Shown here in pieces: positions 1 through 8,268 of a DNA stretch of 64,000 nucleotides (position 1 is its first letter; every line of letters begins with the position of its first letter). Both the position numbers and the translations under genes were made by a program. Below the pieces are notes generated by a model. The model did no database searches and was not told the DNA's origin. It saw nothing but the letters and a program-made list of their open reading frames with translations. Origin of the DNA: an uncultured Muribaculum sp. (GTDB lineage Bacteria; Bacteroidota; Bacteroidia; Bacteroidales; Muribaculaceae); NCBI GenBank assembly GCA_910587665.1, contig CAJUMZ010000016.1, positions 9,248 through 73,247 of the forward strand, written 5' to 3'.

Positions 1-1256
1 TCATGGTCTATGTCTTTGAAATGCTGCGTTACGGCATTCGCAATTGAAATTTCCTTTATTGTGATGCCGAGGGCTGCCATTAACGACAGTGCATTGGTAT
101 ACGTGCGGTCGGTGGTCCCGAAGCCGGGCATTGTCACGCCAATTATACCTTTACGGTCAAGCCCGAGACGGTCAAAAGTCTTCGTCGCCACAAGCAAGGC
201 AAGAGTTGAGTCAAGACCTCCGGAGATGCCGATCACAAGATGCTTGGTATATGTCGCGTCAAGCCGTCGGGCAAGCCCTGCGACCTGAATATTGATTATT
301 TCCTCGCAGCGTTCATCAATTATTTTATCTTCCGACGGCACAAACGGGTGGGGTGGAATCGAGCGATATAATTCATTGTCAGCTGTTGGCGTGACATTGG
401 CAAACACTGTTTTGTATTGCTTTTTACGGTTCGCTGCTTTACAATCGTTGAATGACATTATGTGCATTCGGTCACGTTCTATCGCAGCAATGTCAATATC
501 GCTGATTACATATGTAGGTTCATATTGCCATCTCCTATTTATGGCAAGGACAGAGCCGTTTTCAGAGATAACCGCTTTACCGTCAAAAACCAGGTCGGTT
601 GTCGATTCCCCATATCCGGCTGATGCGTAAACATAGGCGCCAATACATGACGCCGACTGACGCTTTATCAAGTCAATCAGGTAATTGTATTTCCCTATAA
701 TGTCGTTTGACGCCGACAGGTTGACGATTACGTGTGCGCCGGCGAGGGCAAGCTCCGTAGACGGAGGGATGGGAGTCCACAGGTCCTCGCAGATCTCCAT
801 ACCGACCTTAACACCGTTTATATCTATAATGACATCGTTGTTGAACCCCTCGCTGTTAGCAGGAGTAAACCATCGCTTTTCGTAAAATTCATTATAGTTT
901 GGAAGATATGTCTTAGGTACAATTGCAAGGATCTCGCCTCCGCCGATAGCGATTGCGCAATTATACAATGCTCCGTTATGACGGACAGGCGCACCTACGA
1001 TAAATACGAGATTTAACGTATTGGAAAATTCCTGCAGACGGTCTATGCCTGCGACGGCGGCTTCAATCAATCTCTCCTGATGAAAGAGGTCGGCACAAGT
1101 ATAGCCGGTCACTGAAAGCTCCGGGAATACAGCGAGCATAACGCCTTTGTCATCAAGTTCCTTACACATCTTGACGATGCTTTCTACATTATGCTCCACA
1201 TCTGCGACATTGACGCTTGGTACGGCTGCTGCCACCCTGAAATATCCTGTATTCAT
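1..1256 (-). CDS. nadE: NAD+ synthase, glutamine-dependent (partial, 3' end outside window)
   Basis: Final step of NAD synthesis: amidation of deamido-NAD+ by ammonia released from glutamine. The frame is open from an ATG at 1254-1256 to the window edge, so about 418 N-terminal residues are seen of a family usually near 640. The N-terminal half is a nitrilase-type glutaminase, with the Glu of FPELSVTGY, the Lys of VPKTYLPNYNEF and the Cys nucleophile in MEICEDLW. The second domain begins with the ATP pyrophosphatase loop GISGGLDSTLAL. It is transcribed away from menD from its own -7 box, so it is probably an independent unit. Identification is firm; only the C-terminus is missing. Confidence 0.95.
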   Translation of the reverse strand, partial: MNTGYFRVAAAVPSVNVADVEHNVESIVKMCKELDDKGVMLAVFPELSVTGYTCADLFHQERLIEAAVAGIDRLQEFSNTLNLVFIVGAPVRHNGALYNCAIAIGGGEILAIVPKTYLPNYNEFYEKRWFTPANSEGFNNDVIIDINGVKVGMEICEDLWTPIPPSTELALAGAHVIVNLSASNDIIGKYNYLIDLIKRQSASCIGAYVYASAGYGESTTDLVFDGKAVISENGSVLAINRRWQYEPTYVISDIDIAAIERDRMHIMSFNDCKAANRKKQYKTVFANVTPTADNELYRSIPPHPFVPSEDKIIDERCEEIINIQVAGLARRLDATYTKHLVIGISGGLDSTLALLVATKTFDRLGLDRKGIIGVTMPGFGTTDRTYTNALSLMAALGITIKEISIANAVTQHFKDIDH

Positions 1257-1280
1257 ATCTTATATTTCTTTTACATACTA

Positions 1281-1315
1281 CAAAGATAATAATTAAAACC
1301 ATAATGCCGTTCAAA
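1281..1315 (-). promoter_or_regulatory. Promoter for nadE
   Basis: On the minus strand a perfect -7 box TATCTTTG lies at 1288-1281. A TTTG sits at 1315-1312, 23 bp upstream, slightly longer than the usual 19-21. It overlaps the upstream part of the divergent menD promoter. Confidence 0.6.
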
Positions 1316-1317
1316 AG

Positions 1318-1351
1318 TTGTATTCCAATCCAAGGAATATGAGTAACTTTG
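1318..1351 (+). promoter_or_regulatory. Promoter for menD
   Basis: TTG at 1318-1320 and a perfect -7 box TAACTTTG at 1344-1351, spacing 23 bp. Transcription would begin only a few bases before the ATG at 1359, so the message would have almost no leader. Confidence 0.55.
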
Positions 1352-1358
1352 CAGGACT

Positions 1359-3062
1359 ATGGAGTGTACTGATAAAATATCCTGCAATATACTTGCCTCA
1401 ATGCTTGTAAGGCATGGCGTCAGAGAGGTAGTCGTGTCACCGGGGTCGCGCAATGCGCCCATGGTTATCGCCTTGTCGAGATGCGGGGATATCACTACTA
1501 CGGTTGTGATTGATGAACGCAGTGCCGCTTTTATCGCATTGGGTAAGGCCGTGATTTCTTCATCGCCTGTCGCGCTTCTGTGTACATCAGGCACGGCGGT
1601 GTTGAATTATGCCCCCGCTGTCGCGGAAGCTTATTACAGGCAGGTGCCGTTGATTGTGATTTCGGCTGACCGACCGATGGAATGGATTGACCAGGATGAC
1701 AGTCAGACATTGCGTCAATATGAAGCACTTGCCCATTATGTAAAGCGGAGCTACAATATACCTGCCGACTGCAGGGAAGATAATATGCAGTGGTATGTCA
1801 ATCGTATTGCAAATGATGCGTTGCTCTGCGCCGTCTCAGGGCGGAAGGCTCCTGTGCATATAAATATCCAGCTTGACGAGCCGCTGAACGGCATGACGAA
1901 TTGTCTTGAAAATAAGTGGCTTTCCCGCGATATTGTTCAGATTTCGCCTGCATCGGCACTATCGGAAGAAGACAAGTCGCTTCTTGTCAAGAAACTTTCT
2001 TTATCGGAAAGAGTACTTGTGATAGCCGGGTTCCATTGCCCTTCACCACGCCTTTCACGTGCATTAAGCCGGCTTGCCTGGCATGGGAATGTAGCTGTAA
2101 TGACCGAATCGATCGCGAATATCAACAATGACGGTAATCTGTTTATAGATAGAATTGATTCAACGCTAAGCAGCATGAGCGATAGTGAGAAAGAGTCGAT
2201 GCGTCCCGGCATTGTGATAACTCTTGGCGGTGCCATAGTATCACGTTTTATAAAGCAATATTTAAGGAGATCACCGGCGAGTGAACACTGGCATGTCGGT
2301 ATCACTGAGGCAACAGTTGATTGCCTTAGGTCACTTACTATGAACATCAACATGTCTCCTGCCGATTTTTTTGAGGATATATGTGGGTCGTTGTGTGACG
2401 CTTCGATAAACACGAGTAATTATGCTGCGCGATGGCGTGATTATGAGAAAAGAGGTATTGTTTTGCATGATCAGTATGTCAGCATGCAGCCGTGGTGCGA
2501 CCTTACGGCAATGAAGCGTGTATTTGCGTCGATTGCCGACGGATGGAATGTCCAGTTGTCCAATGGAACAACTGTCAGATATGCGCAGTTGTTCTCCGCA
2601 CCGGGACATAATCGTTTTGACTGCAACAGGGGAGTCAGCGGTATTGACGGGTCTCTATCTACGGCGATAGGGGCGTCAACGGCATATGACGGAATAACTC
2701 TCCTTGTTACAGGAGACATGAGTGCCCAATATGACATCGGTGCGCTTGCTTCCCCATGTATTACACCACGCTTCAAGATGATTGTATTATGCAATGGGGG
2801 AGGGGGCATTTTCCGCTTTGTAAAAAGTACTTCGGAATTGCCGGAACTTGAAGAATATTTCGTAGTCAACCGTAAATTCCCGATAAAGGCACTTGCCGAA
2901 GCATACGGTTTCCGATATTTTGAGGCTTCTTCTGAAGAAGAGTTTGACAACTGCTATGACGATTTCGTCAGGGAATCTGAAAAACCTTGCATATTTGCCC
3001 TTGTTACCCCGGGCGAATTAAGTGGAAAGGTGCTGAAAGGATATTTTGACGTGAAACCGTGA
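1359..3062 (+). CDS. menD: MenD, SEPHCHC synthase (menaquinone synthesis)
   Basis: Thiamine-diphosphate enzyme joining 2-oxoglutarate and isochorismate in menaquinone synthesis. At 567 residues it matches the family. The substrate motif VVSPGSRNAP is at residues 25-34, and the ThDP-activating glutamate is probably E53 in VIDERSAAF. The C-terminal cofactor domain has NRGVSGIDGSLS followed by GDMSAQYDIGAL and NGGGGIF, the Mg-ThDP loop. The start at 1359 is kept because the first 14 residues fit the usual N-terminal helix before the PGSR motif. No other men gene is nearby, so menaquinone genes are scattered or lie beyond the window. Menaquinone suggests anaerobic respiration such as fumarate reduction. 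Confidence 0.95.
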   Translation: MECTDKISCNILASMLVRHGVREVVVSPGSRNAPMVIALSRCGDITTTVVIDERSAAFIALGKAVISSSPVALLCTSGTAVLNYAPAVAEAYYRQVPLIVISADRPMEWIDQDDSQTLRQYEALAHYVKRSYNIPADCREDNMQWYVNRIANDALLCAVSGRKAPVHINIQLDEPLNGMTNCLENKWLSRDIVQISPASALSEEDKSLLVKKLSLSERVLVIAGFHCPSPRLSRALSRLAWHGNVAVMTESIANINNDGNLFIDRIDSTLSSMSDSEKESMRPGIVITLGGAIVSRFIKQYLRRSPASEHWHVGITEATVDCLRSLTMNINMSPADFFEDICGSLCDASINTSNYAARWRDYEKRGIVLHDQYVSMQPWCDLTAMKRVFASIADGWNVQLSNGTTVRYAQLFSAPGHNRFDCNRGVSGIDGSLSTAIGASTAYDGITLLVTGDMSAQYDIGALASPCITPRFKMIVLCNGGGGIFRFVKSTSELPELEEYFVVNRKFPIKALAEAYGFRYFEASSEEEFDNCYDDFVRESEKPCIFALVTPGELSGKVLKGYFDVKP

Positions 3063-3077
3063 AAAATAGCCGGAAAA

Positions 3078-3109
3078 TTTGTGTAAGTGAGGAAAAATTA
3101 GTTACTTTG
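3078..3109 (+). promoter_or_regulatory. Promoter for rpmB-rpmG-DUF4295
   Basis: TTTG at 3078-3081, 20 bp, then TTACTTTG at 3102-3109 (one mismatch to TAnnTTTG). The predicted start near 3114 gives a leader of about 125 nt. Confidence 0.6.
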
Positions 3110-3113
3110 CACA

Positions 3114-3239
3114 CAGTTTTTAGGCTCATCCTGTAAAGTCATTGAGAATGATGCACTTAATGACGATATGAGAACTGAGATGGCGGCCTAAGAACGGTAG
3201 TGTTAATCAATAACGAACTCAAACGATTAAAAAACAGCC
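3114..3239 (+). promoter_or_regulatory. Structured 5' leader of the L28 operon
   Basis: The non-coding leader contains two nested complementary pairs. TAGGCTCAT at 3121-3129 can pair with the ATGGC...GGCCTA side ending at 3190. Inside it, GTCATT at 3138-3143 pairs exactly with AATGAC at 3159-3164. Autoregulatory leaders are common for ribosomal protein operons, but this fold is only read by eye. Confidence 0.35.
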
Positions 3240-3503
3240 ATGTCAAAGATTTGTCAAATCACAGGCAAGAAAGCAATGGTGGGCAACAATGTGTCGCACT
3301 CAAAGCGTCGCACCAAGCGCAAGTTCAACGTTAACCTCTTCGAGAAGAAGTTTTACTGGGTAGAGCAGGATGCGTGGATCCGCCTCACTATCTCAGCAGC
3401 CGGTCTCCGTACTATCAATAAGCTCGGTCTTAACACCGCTATGCAGCAAGCTGCCGAAAAGGGTTATTTAACTGGTAAAGACATTAAATTTTTAGATCTA
3501 TAA
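3240..3503 (+). CDS. rpmB: 50S ribosomal protein L28
   Basis: Large-subunit ribosomal protein bL28, 87 residues, the normal size. The N-terminus CQITGKKAMVGNNVSHSKRR is the family signature, a basic stretch that contacts rRNA. It has only one cysteine, so this is the zinc-free form. It is first in a tight operon, six bases ahead of rpmG, with a long leader that may be regulatory. Confidence 0.97.
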   Translation: MSKICQITGKKAMVGNNVSHSKRRTKRKFNVNLFEKKFYWVEQDAWIRLTISAAGLRTINKLGLNTAMQQAAEKGYLTGKDIKFLDL

Positions 3504-3509
3504 CGAACT

Positions 3510-3698
3510 ATGGCAAAGAAAGCTAAAGGTAATAGAGTCCAAGTGATCCTTGAGTGCACCGAACACAAGGCAAGCGGCATGCCCGGCACTTCTCGTTATA
3601 TTACTACCAAAAATAGAAAAAATACTACTGAACGCTTGGAGCTTAAGAAGTACAATCCTATCCTCAAGCGAGTTACAGTTCATAAAGAAATTAAATAA
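3510..3698 (+). CDS. rpmG: 50S ribosomal protein L33
   Basis: Large-subunit protein bL33, 62 residues, recognised by the N-terminal KGNRVQVILECTEHK and the later TTKNRKNT segment. The paired CxxC zinc ligands of the zinc form are missing (one Cys only), so it should not depend on zinc. This matches the zinc-free L28 next door. It sits between rpmB and the DUF4295 gene with short gaps and must be cotranscribed with them. Confidence 0.97.
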   Translation: MAKKAKGNRVQVILECTEHKASGMPGTSRYITTKNRKNTTERLELKKYNPILKRVTVHKEIK

Positions 3699-3710
3699 TA
3701 CTCCTAAGAT

Positions 3711-3860
3711 ATGGCAAAGAAAACCGTAGCATCACTTCAAAAAGGTGAAGGACGTACTTATAGCAAGGTCATCAAGATGGAGAAATCTCCCAAGACCGGT
3801 GCTTACGTATTTAAAGAAGAAATGGTTCCTAACGATCAGGTTAAGAACGCACTTAAATAA
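3711..3860 (+). CDS. DUF4295 small basic protein, probable ribosomal protein
   Basis: A 49-residue lysine-rich protein starting MAKKTVASLQKGEGRTYSKV and ending in NALK, the DUF4295 family that follows L28-L33 throughout Bacteroidetes. From memory, the Flavobacterium johnsoniae ribosome structure assigned a protein of this kind as a phylum-specific large-subunit protein (bL38). I am fairly but not completely sure of that link. It lies 12 bases after rpmG and immediately before a strong terminator, so it ends the operon. It is easily missed by length cut-offs. Confidence 0.85.
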   Translation: MAKKTVASLQKGEGRTYSKVIKMEKSPKTGAYVFKEEMVPNDQVKNALK

Positions 3861-3881
3861 GCAAAATCCGATATTTAATAG

Positions 3882-3919
3882 AAAAGCAGGTCGTCTATAC
3901 AGGCGACCTGCTTTTTTTA
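3882..3919 (+). terminator. Rho-independent terminator after the L28-L33 operon
   Basis: A 12-bp perfect stem: AAAAGCAGGTCG at 3882-3893 pairs with 3904-3915, around a 10-nt loop, and runs into a T tract. Confidence 0.9.
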
Positions 3920-4042
3920 TTCTGTTGCTGACACCCAGTATTTTGTATTGCCTATAGCGGCTATCGGAAATATCCTTGATTACATGGAGTAAAAGCATCT
4001 TCGCCATTTGTTACTTTGCTGAAGATTTAAATAGCAAGAATT

Positions 4043-4207
4043 ATGGAAAGCGAAATGTTATTATGGATTACGATTGTCGGGATAGCAGTTATTGGTGTTG
4101 TAGGTTACTTAATTTATTCTGTCGATAAACCTCACAGCAAGAATTTTCATTATATAGACATAGATCATTATGATATCTATTGTGATGACGACGATTGCGA
4201 AGAATAA
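4043..4207 (+). CDS. Small membrane protein with acidic tail, unknown function
   Basis: A 54-residue frame starting MESEMLLWITIVGIAVIG. It has one clear transmembrane segment (about residues 6-27) followed by a short tail rich in Asp, Glu and His that ends in CDDDDCEE. A -7-like box TTACTTTG at 4011-4018 precedes it by a normal leader length. The last 38 bases overlap the next gene (ThrE-like) in another frame, which suggests translational coupling. I do not recognise the family. The tail could bind a divalent metal or a basic partner, but that is only a guess. Coding status is probable, not certain. Confidence 0.5.
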   Translation: MESEMLLWITIVGIAVIGVVGYLIYSVDKPHSKNFHYIDIDHYDIYCDDDDCEE

Positions 4208-4976
4208 ATCAGAGCTTTGCGCGGCTGATGCAAGCCGCTTTTTGGCGGTCTATTCCTCTTATCTATGGGGTTATGGCGCCACATGTATACGAATAACAAA
4301 AAATGTCAACCGTATGGCTGAGAGTTTAGGCTACCGTGCCGACATAACAATATTGCCAAAGCATGTGGCTGTCGCCCTCACAGATAATTACACCGGAGAG
4401 TATGCCCATTACACCTGTTCGATCAAAAATCTTCCAGTAAGCTATCTTGCCAATACACGTATGAGCAAATTAAGCTGGGATGTTGCCGAAGGTAGGCTCA
4501 GCCTCTCTGACGCAATGCCGGTGATGGAAAAGATATGTAACGCACCGCGCATGAGTGTGTGGCAGGTAATGTGGCTCGTGGTTTTTGCAAATGCTTCGTT
4601 TTGCCGTTTGTTTGGCGGAGACCCTGCGGCAATGGCAATAGTCGGATTTGCAACACTGCTCGGTTATGCGATAAAAAACATATGCCTCCGACACGAAATA
4701 GATGTAAGAGCCATGGTTCTCCTTTCATCTTTTGTCTCTGCGGTTGTAGGTAGCGGTGGATATGTGTTTGGAATCACCTCTACACCCGAAATCGCCTTGG
4801 GTACAAGTGTGCTGTATCTCATTCCGGGAATTCCATATATTAATTCTGTGAGCGATATGATTGACGGTCATTATCTCTGTTTTTTCAGCCGGACAATGCA
4901 GGCCGTGGTACTTACCGGCTGTATTGCCGCAGGATTGACACTTGCGTTTATGATAATGAATATAAAGATATTCTGA
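4170..4976 (+). CDS. ThrE-type threonine/serine exporter, large subunit
   Basis: Inner-membrane protein of the ThrE family, 268 residues. The N-terminal half is soluble (about residues 1-130, including LWGYGATCIRITKNVNRMA). It is followed by about five hydrophobic segments with the LYLIPGIPYINSVSDMIDG turn typical of this family. In ThrE the two membrane halves are joined; here the second half is the next gene. A later ATG at 4185 gives MTTIAKNKSEL and is an equally good start, and would reduce the overlap with the upstream small gene. Expected role: export of threonine or serine, or of a related small metabolite. Confidence 0.8.
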   Translation: MISIVMTTIAKNKSELCAADASRFLAVYSSYLWGYGATCIRITKNVNRMAESLGYRADITILPKHVAVALTDNYTGEYAHYTCSIKNLPVSYLANTRMSKLSWDVAEGRLSLSDAMPVMEKICNAPRMSVWQVMWLVVFANASFCRLFGGDPAAMAIVGFATLLGYAIKNICLRHEIDVRAMVLLSSFVSAVVGSGGYVFGITSTPEIALGTSVLYLIPGIPYINSVSDMIDGHYLCFFSRTMQAVVLTGCIAAGLTLAFMIMNIKIF

Positions 4977-4980
4977 CTCA

Positions 4981-5466
4981 ATGGAGATATTTTTCAAAAT
5001 AATAGAGGATGCAGTATTTGCGGCGATAGCTGCAATCGGTTTTTCTGCAATCAGCAACCCTCCAAAAATCGCATTTAAATATTGTGCGCTTATTGCCGCT
5101 ACCGGTCACGCATTGCGCTATTGTCTCACAACATTATGGGGTATTCATCTTGTATGGGGTAGCTTCGTGAGTGCTTTTGTGATAGGGTGCCTTGCCATAT
5201 ACTTTGCGCCTAAGGTAAAGTGTCCGCCGGAGACATTTTCTTTTCCGTCGCTTCTCCCTATGATTCCGGGTATATATGCCTATCGGTCGCTTCAGGCTTT
5301 TCTGATGCTGCTGGGGCAGGGAAGTGAAGAAGACTTCACCCATTATGCCTACCTGCTTCAGTTTAACGGCTTGACATGTGTACTTGTCGTGTTTGCCATG
5401 GTGCTCGGCCAAATGATACCCATATTCCTTTTCAAGCGAAAATCATTCAGTGCTACAAGAGGATAA
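4981..5466 (+). CDS. ThrE-type exporter, small subunit (second membrane half)
   Basis: A 161-residue, almost wholly hydrophobic protein with four to five membrane segments. It carries PSLLPMIPGIYAYRSLQAF, which mirrors the IPGIPYINS motif of its partner. It corresponds to the C-terminal membrane domain of ThrE exporters. It starts four bases after the large subunit stops, so the two are cotranscribed and probably form one transporter. It ends 41 bases before the next translation start. Confidence 0.8.
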   Translation: MEIFFKIIEDAVFAAIAAIGFSAISNPPKIAFKYCALIAATGHALRYCLTTLWGIHLVWGSFVSAFVIGCLAIYFAPKVKCPPETFSFPSLLPMIPGIYAYRSLQAFLMLLGQGSEEDFTHYAYLLQFNGLTCVLVVFAMVLGQMIPIFLFKRKSFSATRG

Positions 5467-5481
5467 GTGTTACAAAATAGG

Positions 5482-5489
5482 TATATTTG
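5482..5489 (+). promoter_or_regulatory. -7 box for the Ig-fold lipoprotein
   Basis: Perfect TATATTTG, no clear -33 partner. It places the transcript start near 5494 and so supports the ATG at 5508 over any start upstream. Confidence 0.5.
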
Positions 5490-5507
5490 CAGAAATACGA
5501 TAATTAC

Positions 5508-6551
5508 ATGAGACGACTAATTTTTGCCTGCATATTTCTTTCCATTATCGGATATTCCTGTGGCAGACAGGGAGACAACCGATCTTCAGCTGATATTGAA
5601 GAACGCGACAGTGTTGATGTCGAACTCATTACCGGGTCACGACTCTCTATGAACAGTGTATGGGATTACTATCCTGAATCAGAACGTGCAGTTTCTCTGA
5701 GATTGCAATCGGAGGATATTAACGCGTTTAATGATGAAGGTAGATATTCATTATTTGCCATTGATGATTCTGTCAGAATGCCTACAGATAATGAATTTGA
5801 TATAATCTATTCGAAGATTAACGATGAAGCTCCGGGTTATGAACAGAATGTGATCCTGAGGAGTAAGATGCCGTTTAAACCTTGTCGATATATGGTCATG
5901 CGTATTGGCTCCGGCGATGATACTCTCGTCACTGAGTTTCGCGTGGTAAGCGGCAAAGAGGTTAATACTCTGTTGAAGAGTAAGATCTCCGATTATTTCA
6001 GCAGTAAAAATAGTGTAAAAAACGATACGGTGGCATGCAATGTGTATAGCTTCGGCGTTACAGCCGGTGACTCAATTGAAGTGGATATGGCCCATGATTC
6101 ACCAAAGATGAGAGAACTTTTCTACGATAATGTATTGAACTATTCTGCATTAAAATTTACGGGAGCCATTGAACCCGAGATATATACTGGGCAGGTTATA
6201 ACGGATACGCTTGGTGTAAGCATGAATACTCTTGAATCGGTCTACCCTGATACGGTAAGCGAGGTTCAGTTTGTCTTGCACAACAATAGCGGGAAGTCGC
6301 TATGCTTTGGGACTCCTTACGCTGTCGCCCGTCTTGTCGACGGCAAGTGGACTAAGCTATATCATAGCGGAATATGGAATATGCCTTTGTTTATCATAGA
6401 TTCGGGAGGCGAATCCGAGATAATGACAGCAAAACTGTACCGCCCGATAAATGATATTTCTTCGGGTGAGTATCTTATTTATAAGAAGGTTTATTTTGAA
6501 GGAGAGCGCGAAAAGTCATGGACCATCAGCGCGCGGTTTTCAATTAAGTAA
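5508..6551 (+). CDS. Ig-fold lipoprotein (Big_14-like), unknown function
   Basis: A 347-residue lipoprotein. The signal peptide MRRLIFACIFLSIIGYSC places the lipidated cysteine at residue 18. Two similar halves each resemble the bacterial Ig-like Big_14 fold. The C-terminal half is the clearest match (VQFVLHNNSGKSLCFG, then DGKWTKLYHSG and ISSGEYLIYKKVYF). Proteins of this kind are widespread in gut Bacteroidales and have no assigned function. The start is chosen because the -7 box at 5482-5489 would place the transcript start downstream of any earlier in-frame start. The LysR gene begins three bases after the stop, so the two may be cotranscribed. Confidence 0.75.
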   Translation: MRRLIFACIFLSIIGYSCGRQGDNRSSADIEERDSVDVELITGSRLSMNSVWDYYPESERAVSLRLQSEDINAFNDEGRYSLFAIDDSVRMPTDNEFDIIYSKINDEAPGYEQNVILRSKMPFKPCRYMVMRIGSGDDTLVTEFRVVSGKEVNTLLKSKISDYFSSKNSVKNDTVACNVYSFGVTAGDSIEVDMAHDSPKMRELFYDNVLNYSALKFTGAIEPEIYTGQVITDTLGVSMNTLESVYPDTVSEVQFVLHNNSGKSLCFGTPYAVARLVDGKWTKLYHSGIWNMPLFIIDSGGESEIMTAKLYRPINDISSGEYLIYKKVYFEGEREKSWTISARFSIK

Positions 6552-6554
6552 GTT

Positions 6555-7457
6555 ATGGAATTAAGACAATTACGGTATTTCGTCAAGGCTGCGGAGACAT
6601 TGAACTTTTCAGAAGCGGCAAAAGCGTTGTATATCACCCAAAGCACTCTGTCGCAGCAGATCAGACAGCTTGAAAACGAGATGGGTATTGCGCTTTTTGA
6701 CCGCAACAGCCACAGCGTCATGCTTACAGAGGCAGGCGAACACCTTTTATCTCAGGCCATCGATGCCATAACCGCCGCCGATACCTGTGTCACCAAAATA
6801 AACGACCTGAAACAATTACAGACGGGGACTTTGAATATAGGCGTGACGTATTCGTTCAGCCCAATATTGACTGAGCCATTGATTATGTTTATGAAGCAAT
6901 ATCCTAAAGTCAAGCTCAATATATATTACAAGACTGTTGATGAGCTGATGGAGATGCTTATACGTCATCAGGTGGATTTTGTGCTTGCTTTCAAACCGAT
7001 GGAAGTAGGGGAGGAAATCGAATTTCACACCCTTTTTGACAGTAGGCTATCCGTGATCATGCGTGAGGGTCATCGACTCTGCAATCGTGAATCTCTAACT
7101 CTTGATGACATCAAGGATTACGACCTCGCACTTCCAATGCGCGGCATGCAGGCTCGTAACAAATTGTCGGCTATCGTTGGCGATGATATGTCAAAACTCA
7201 ATGTAAGGGCAGAACTTAATGAAGTCAATATACTTCTACAGCTCATAAGGGCTACCGATATTGTGTCGATACTTACCGAGGCGACCTTGCATGGACATGA
7301 CGGAATAAGACACATCCCGCTTAATGTCAAGGGAAGCGACATGGCGGGATGCGTGCATATGCTTAAGAATTCTTACAGGAAGCACTCGGCAAGCGCATTT
7401 TTAAAACTGCTGAGTGAGTCAAATGCCGTGCGTCAACGTGTAAGTGAATGGCTTTAA
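6555..7457 (+). CDS. LysR-family transcriptional regulator
   Basis: A 300-residue regulator. The N-terminal winged helix-turn-helix is MELRQLRYFVKAAETLNFSE through SQQIRQLENEMG (residues 1-45). The effector-binding domain runs from about 90 to 295. The closest style is the CynR/CatR group that senses small organic acids, but the effector cannot be told. It lies directly after a lipoprotein gene and converges with kdsA, overlapping its 3' end by four bases. The target genes are unknown; LysR proteins often act on a divergent neighbour, and there is none here. Confidence 0.93.
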   Translation: MELRQLRYFVKAAETLNFSEAAKALYITQSTLSQQIRQLENEMGIALFDRNSHSVMLTEAGEHLLSQAIDAITAADTCVTKINDLKQLQTGTLNIGVTYSFSPILTEPLIMFMKQYPKVKLNIYYKTVDELMEMLIRHQVDFVLAFKPMEVGEEIEFHTLFDSRLSVIMREGHRLCNRESLTLDDIKDYDLALPMRGMQARNKLSAIVGDDMSKLNVRAELNEVNILLQLIRATDIVSILTEATLHGHDGIRHIPLNVKGSDMAGCVHMLKNSYRKHSASAFLKLLSESNAVRQRVSEWL

Positions 7458-8263
7458 AACCGGTTTATTGTGGCTCGTATCGCTGACAGGCGTTCAAGCA
7501 GTTCGGGAAGCTGATGCAATGGTAACATGTTTGCTCCGTCGCTCTTTGCTTTTGATGGTTCGGGGTGGGTCTCGATAAATAACCCGTCAACTCCGACGGC
7601 AACGCCTGCACGTGCAATGGTCTCGATAAGATCAGGTCTGCCTCCGGTGACTCCTGCCGGCTGATTAGGCTGTTGTAGGGAATGAGTGGCGTCAAGTATG
7701 ACCGGGACACCAAGTTTCTGCATAGTCGGGATACCTCTATAATCCACTATAAGATCGGTATATCCGAATGTCGTTCCCCTCTCAGTGACCGCAACCTGGT
7801 TGTTGCCTGCATCGATAACTTTCTTCACGGCATGCTCCATAGCTTCCGGAGAAAGGAATTGACCTTTTTTTATGTTGACCATTTTTCCGGTACGCGCTGC
7901 CGCTACAAGCAAGTCGGTCTGGCGGCAAAGAAATGCCGGGATTTGGAGTATGTCCACATATTCGGCTGCGAGGGCAGCTTCCTCCTCGGTGTGGATATCC
8001 GTGACAACCGGTATATTATAGGTCTCTTTCACCTTGCGAAGTATCTCAAGAGCCTTCATGTCTCCGATTCCGGTAAAGGAGTCGATACGCGAGCGATTCG
8101 CTTTCTTGTAAGAGCCTTTAAATACATATGGTATGCCAAGACGTGATGTCACTTCATTGATTTTGCCGGCGATGTCCATAGCCATCTGTTCTCCTTCGAT
8201 CACACAAGGTCCGGCAAGCAGAAAGAAATTATAATTATCTGATGATTTTAGATATTTAAGCAT
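7454..8263 (-). CDS. kdsA: KdsA, 3-deoxy-8-phosphooctulonate (KDO-8-P) synthase
   Basis: Condenses phosphoenolpyruvate with arabinose 5-phosphate to make KDO-8-phosphate for lipopolysaccharide inner core. From the ATG at 8263 the protein has 269 residues, the family length. An upstream in-frame start would overlap rsmE. Motifs: LAGPCVIE near the N-terminus, YKKANRS, FLCRQTDL, KKGQFLSP, DATHS and FIETHPEP. The Cys in AGPC, with the His, Glu and Asp of the later motifs, marks the metal-dependent class (as in Aquifex), not the metal-free E. coli class, which has Asn there. It is last in the minus-strand operon, five bases after rsmE. Confidence 0.96.
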   Translation of the reverse strand: MLKYLKSSDNYNFFLLAGPCVIEGEQMAMDIAGKINEVTSRLGIPYVFKGSYKKANRSRIDSFTGIGDMKALEILRKVKETYNIPVVTDIHTEEEAALAAEYVDILQIPAFLCRQTDLLVAAARTGKMVNIKKGQFLSPEAMEHAVKKVIDAGNNQVAVTERGTTFGYTDLIVDYRGIPTMQKLGVPVILDATHSLQQPNQPAGVTGGRPDLIETIARAGVAVGVDGLFIETHPEPSKAKSDGANMLPLHQLPELLERLSAIRATINRF

Positions 8264-8268
8264 TGTAG

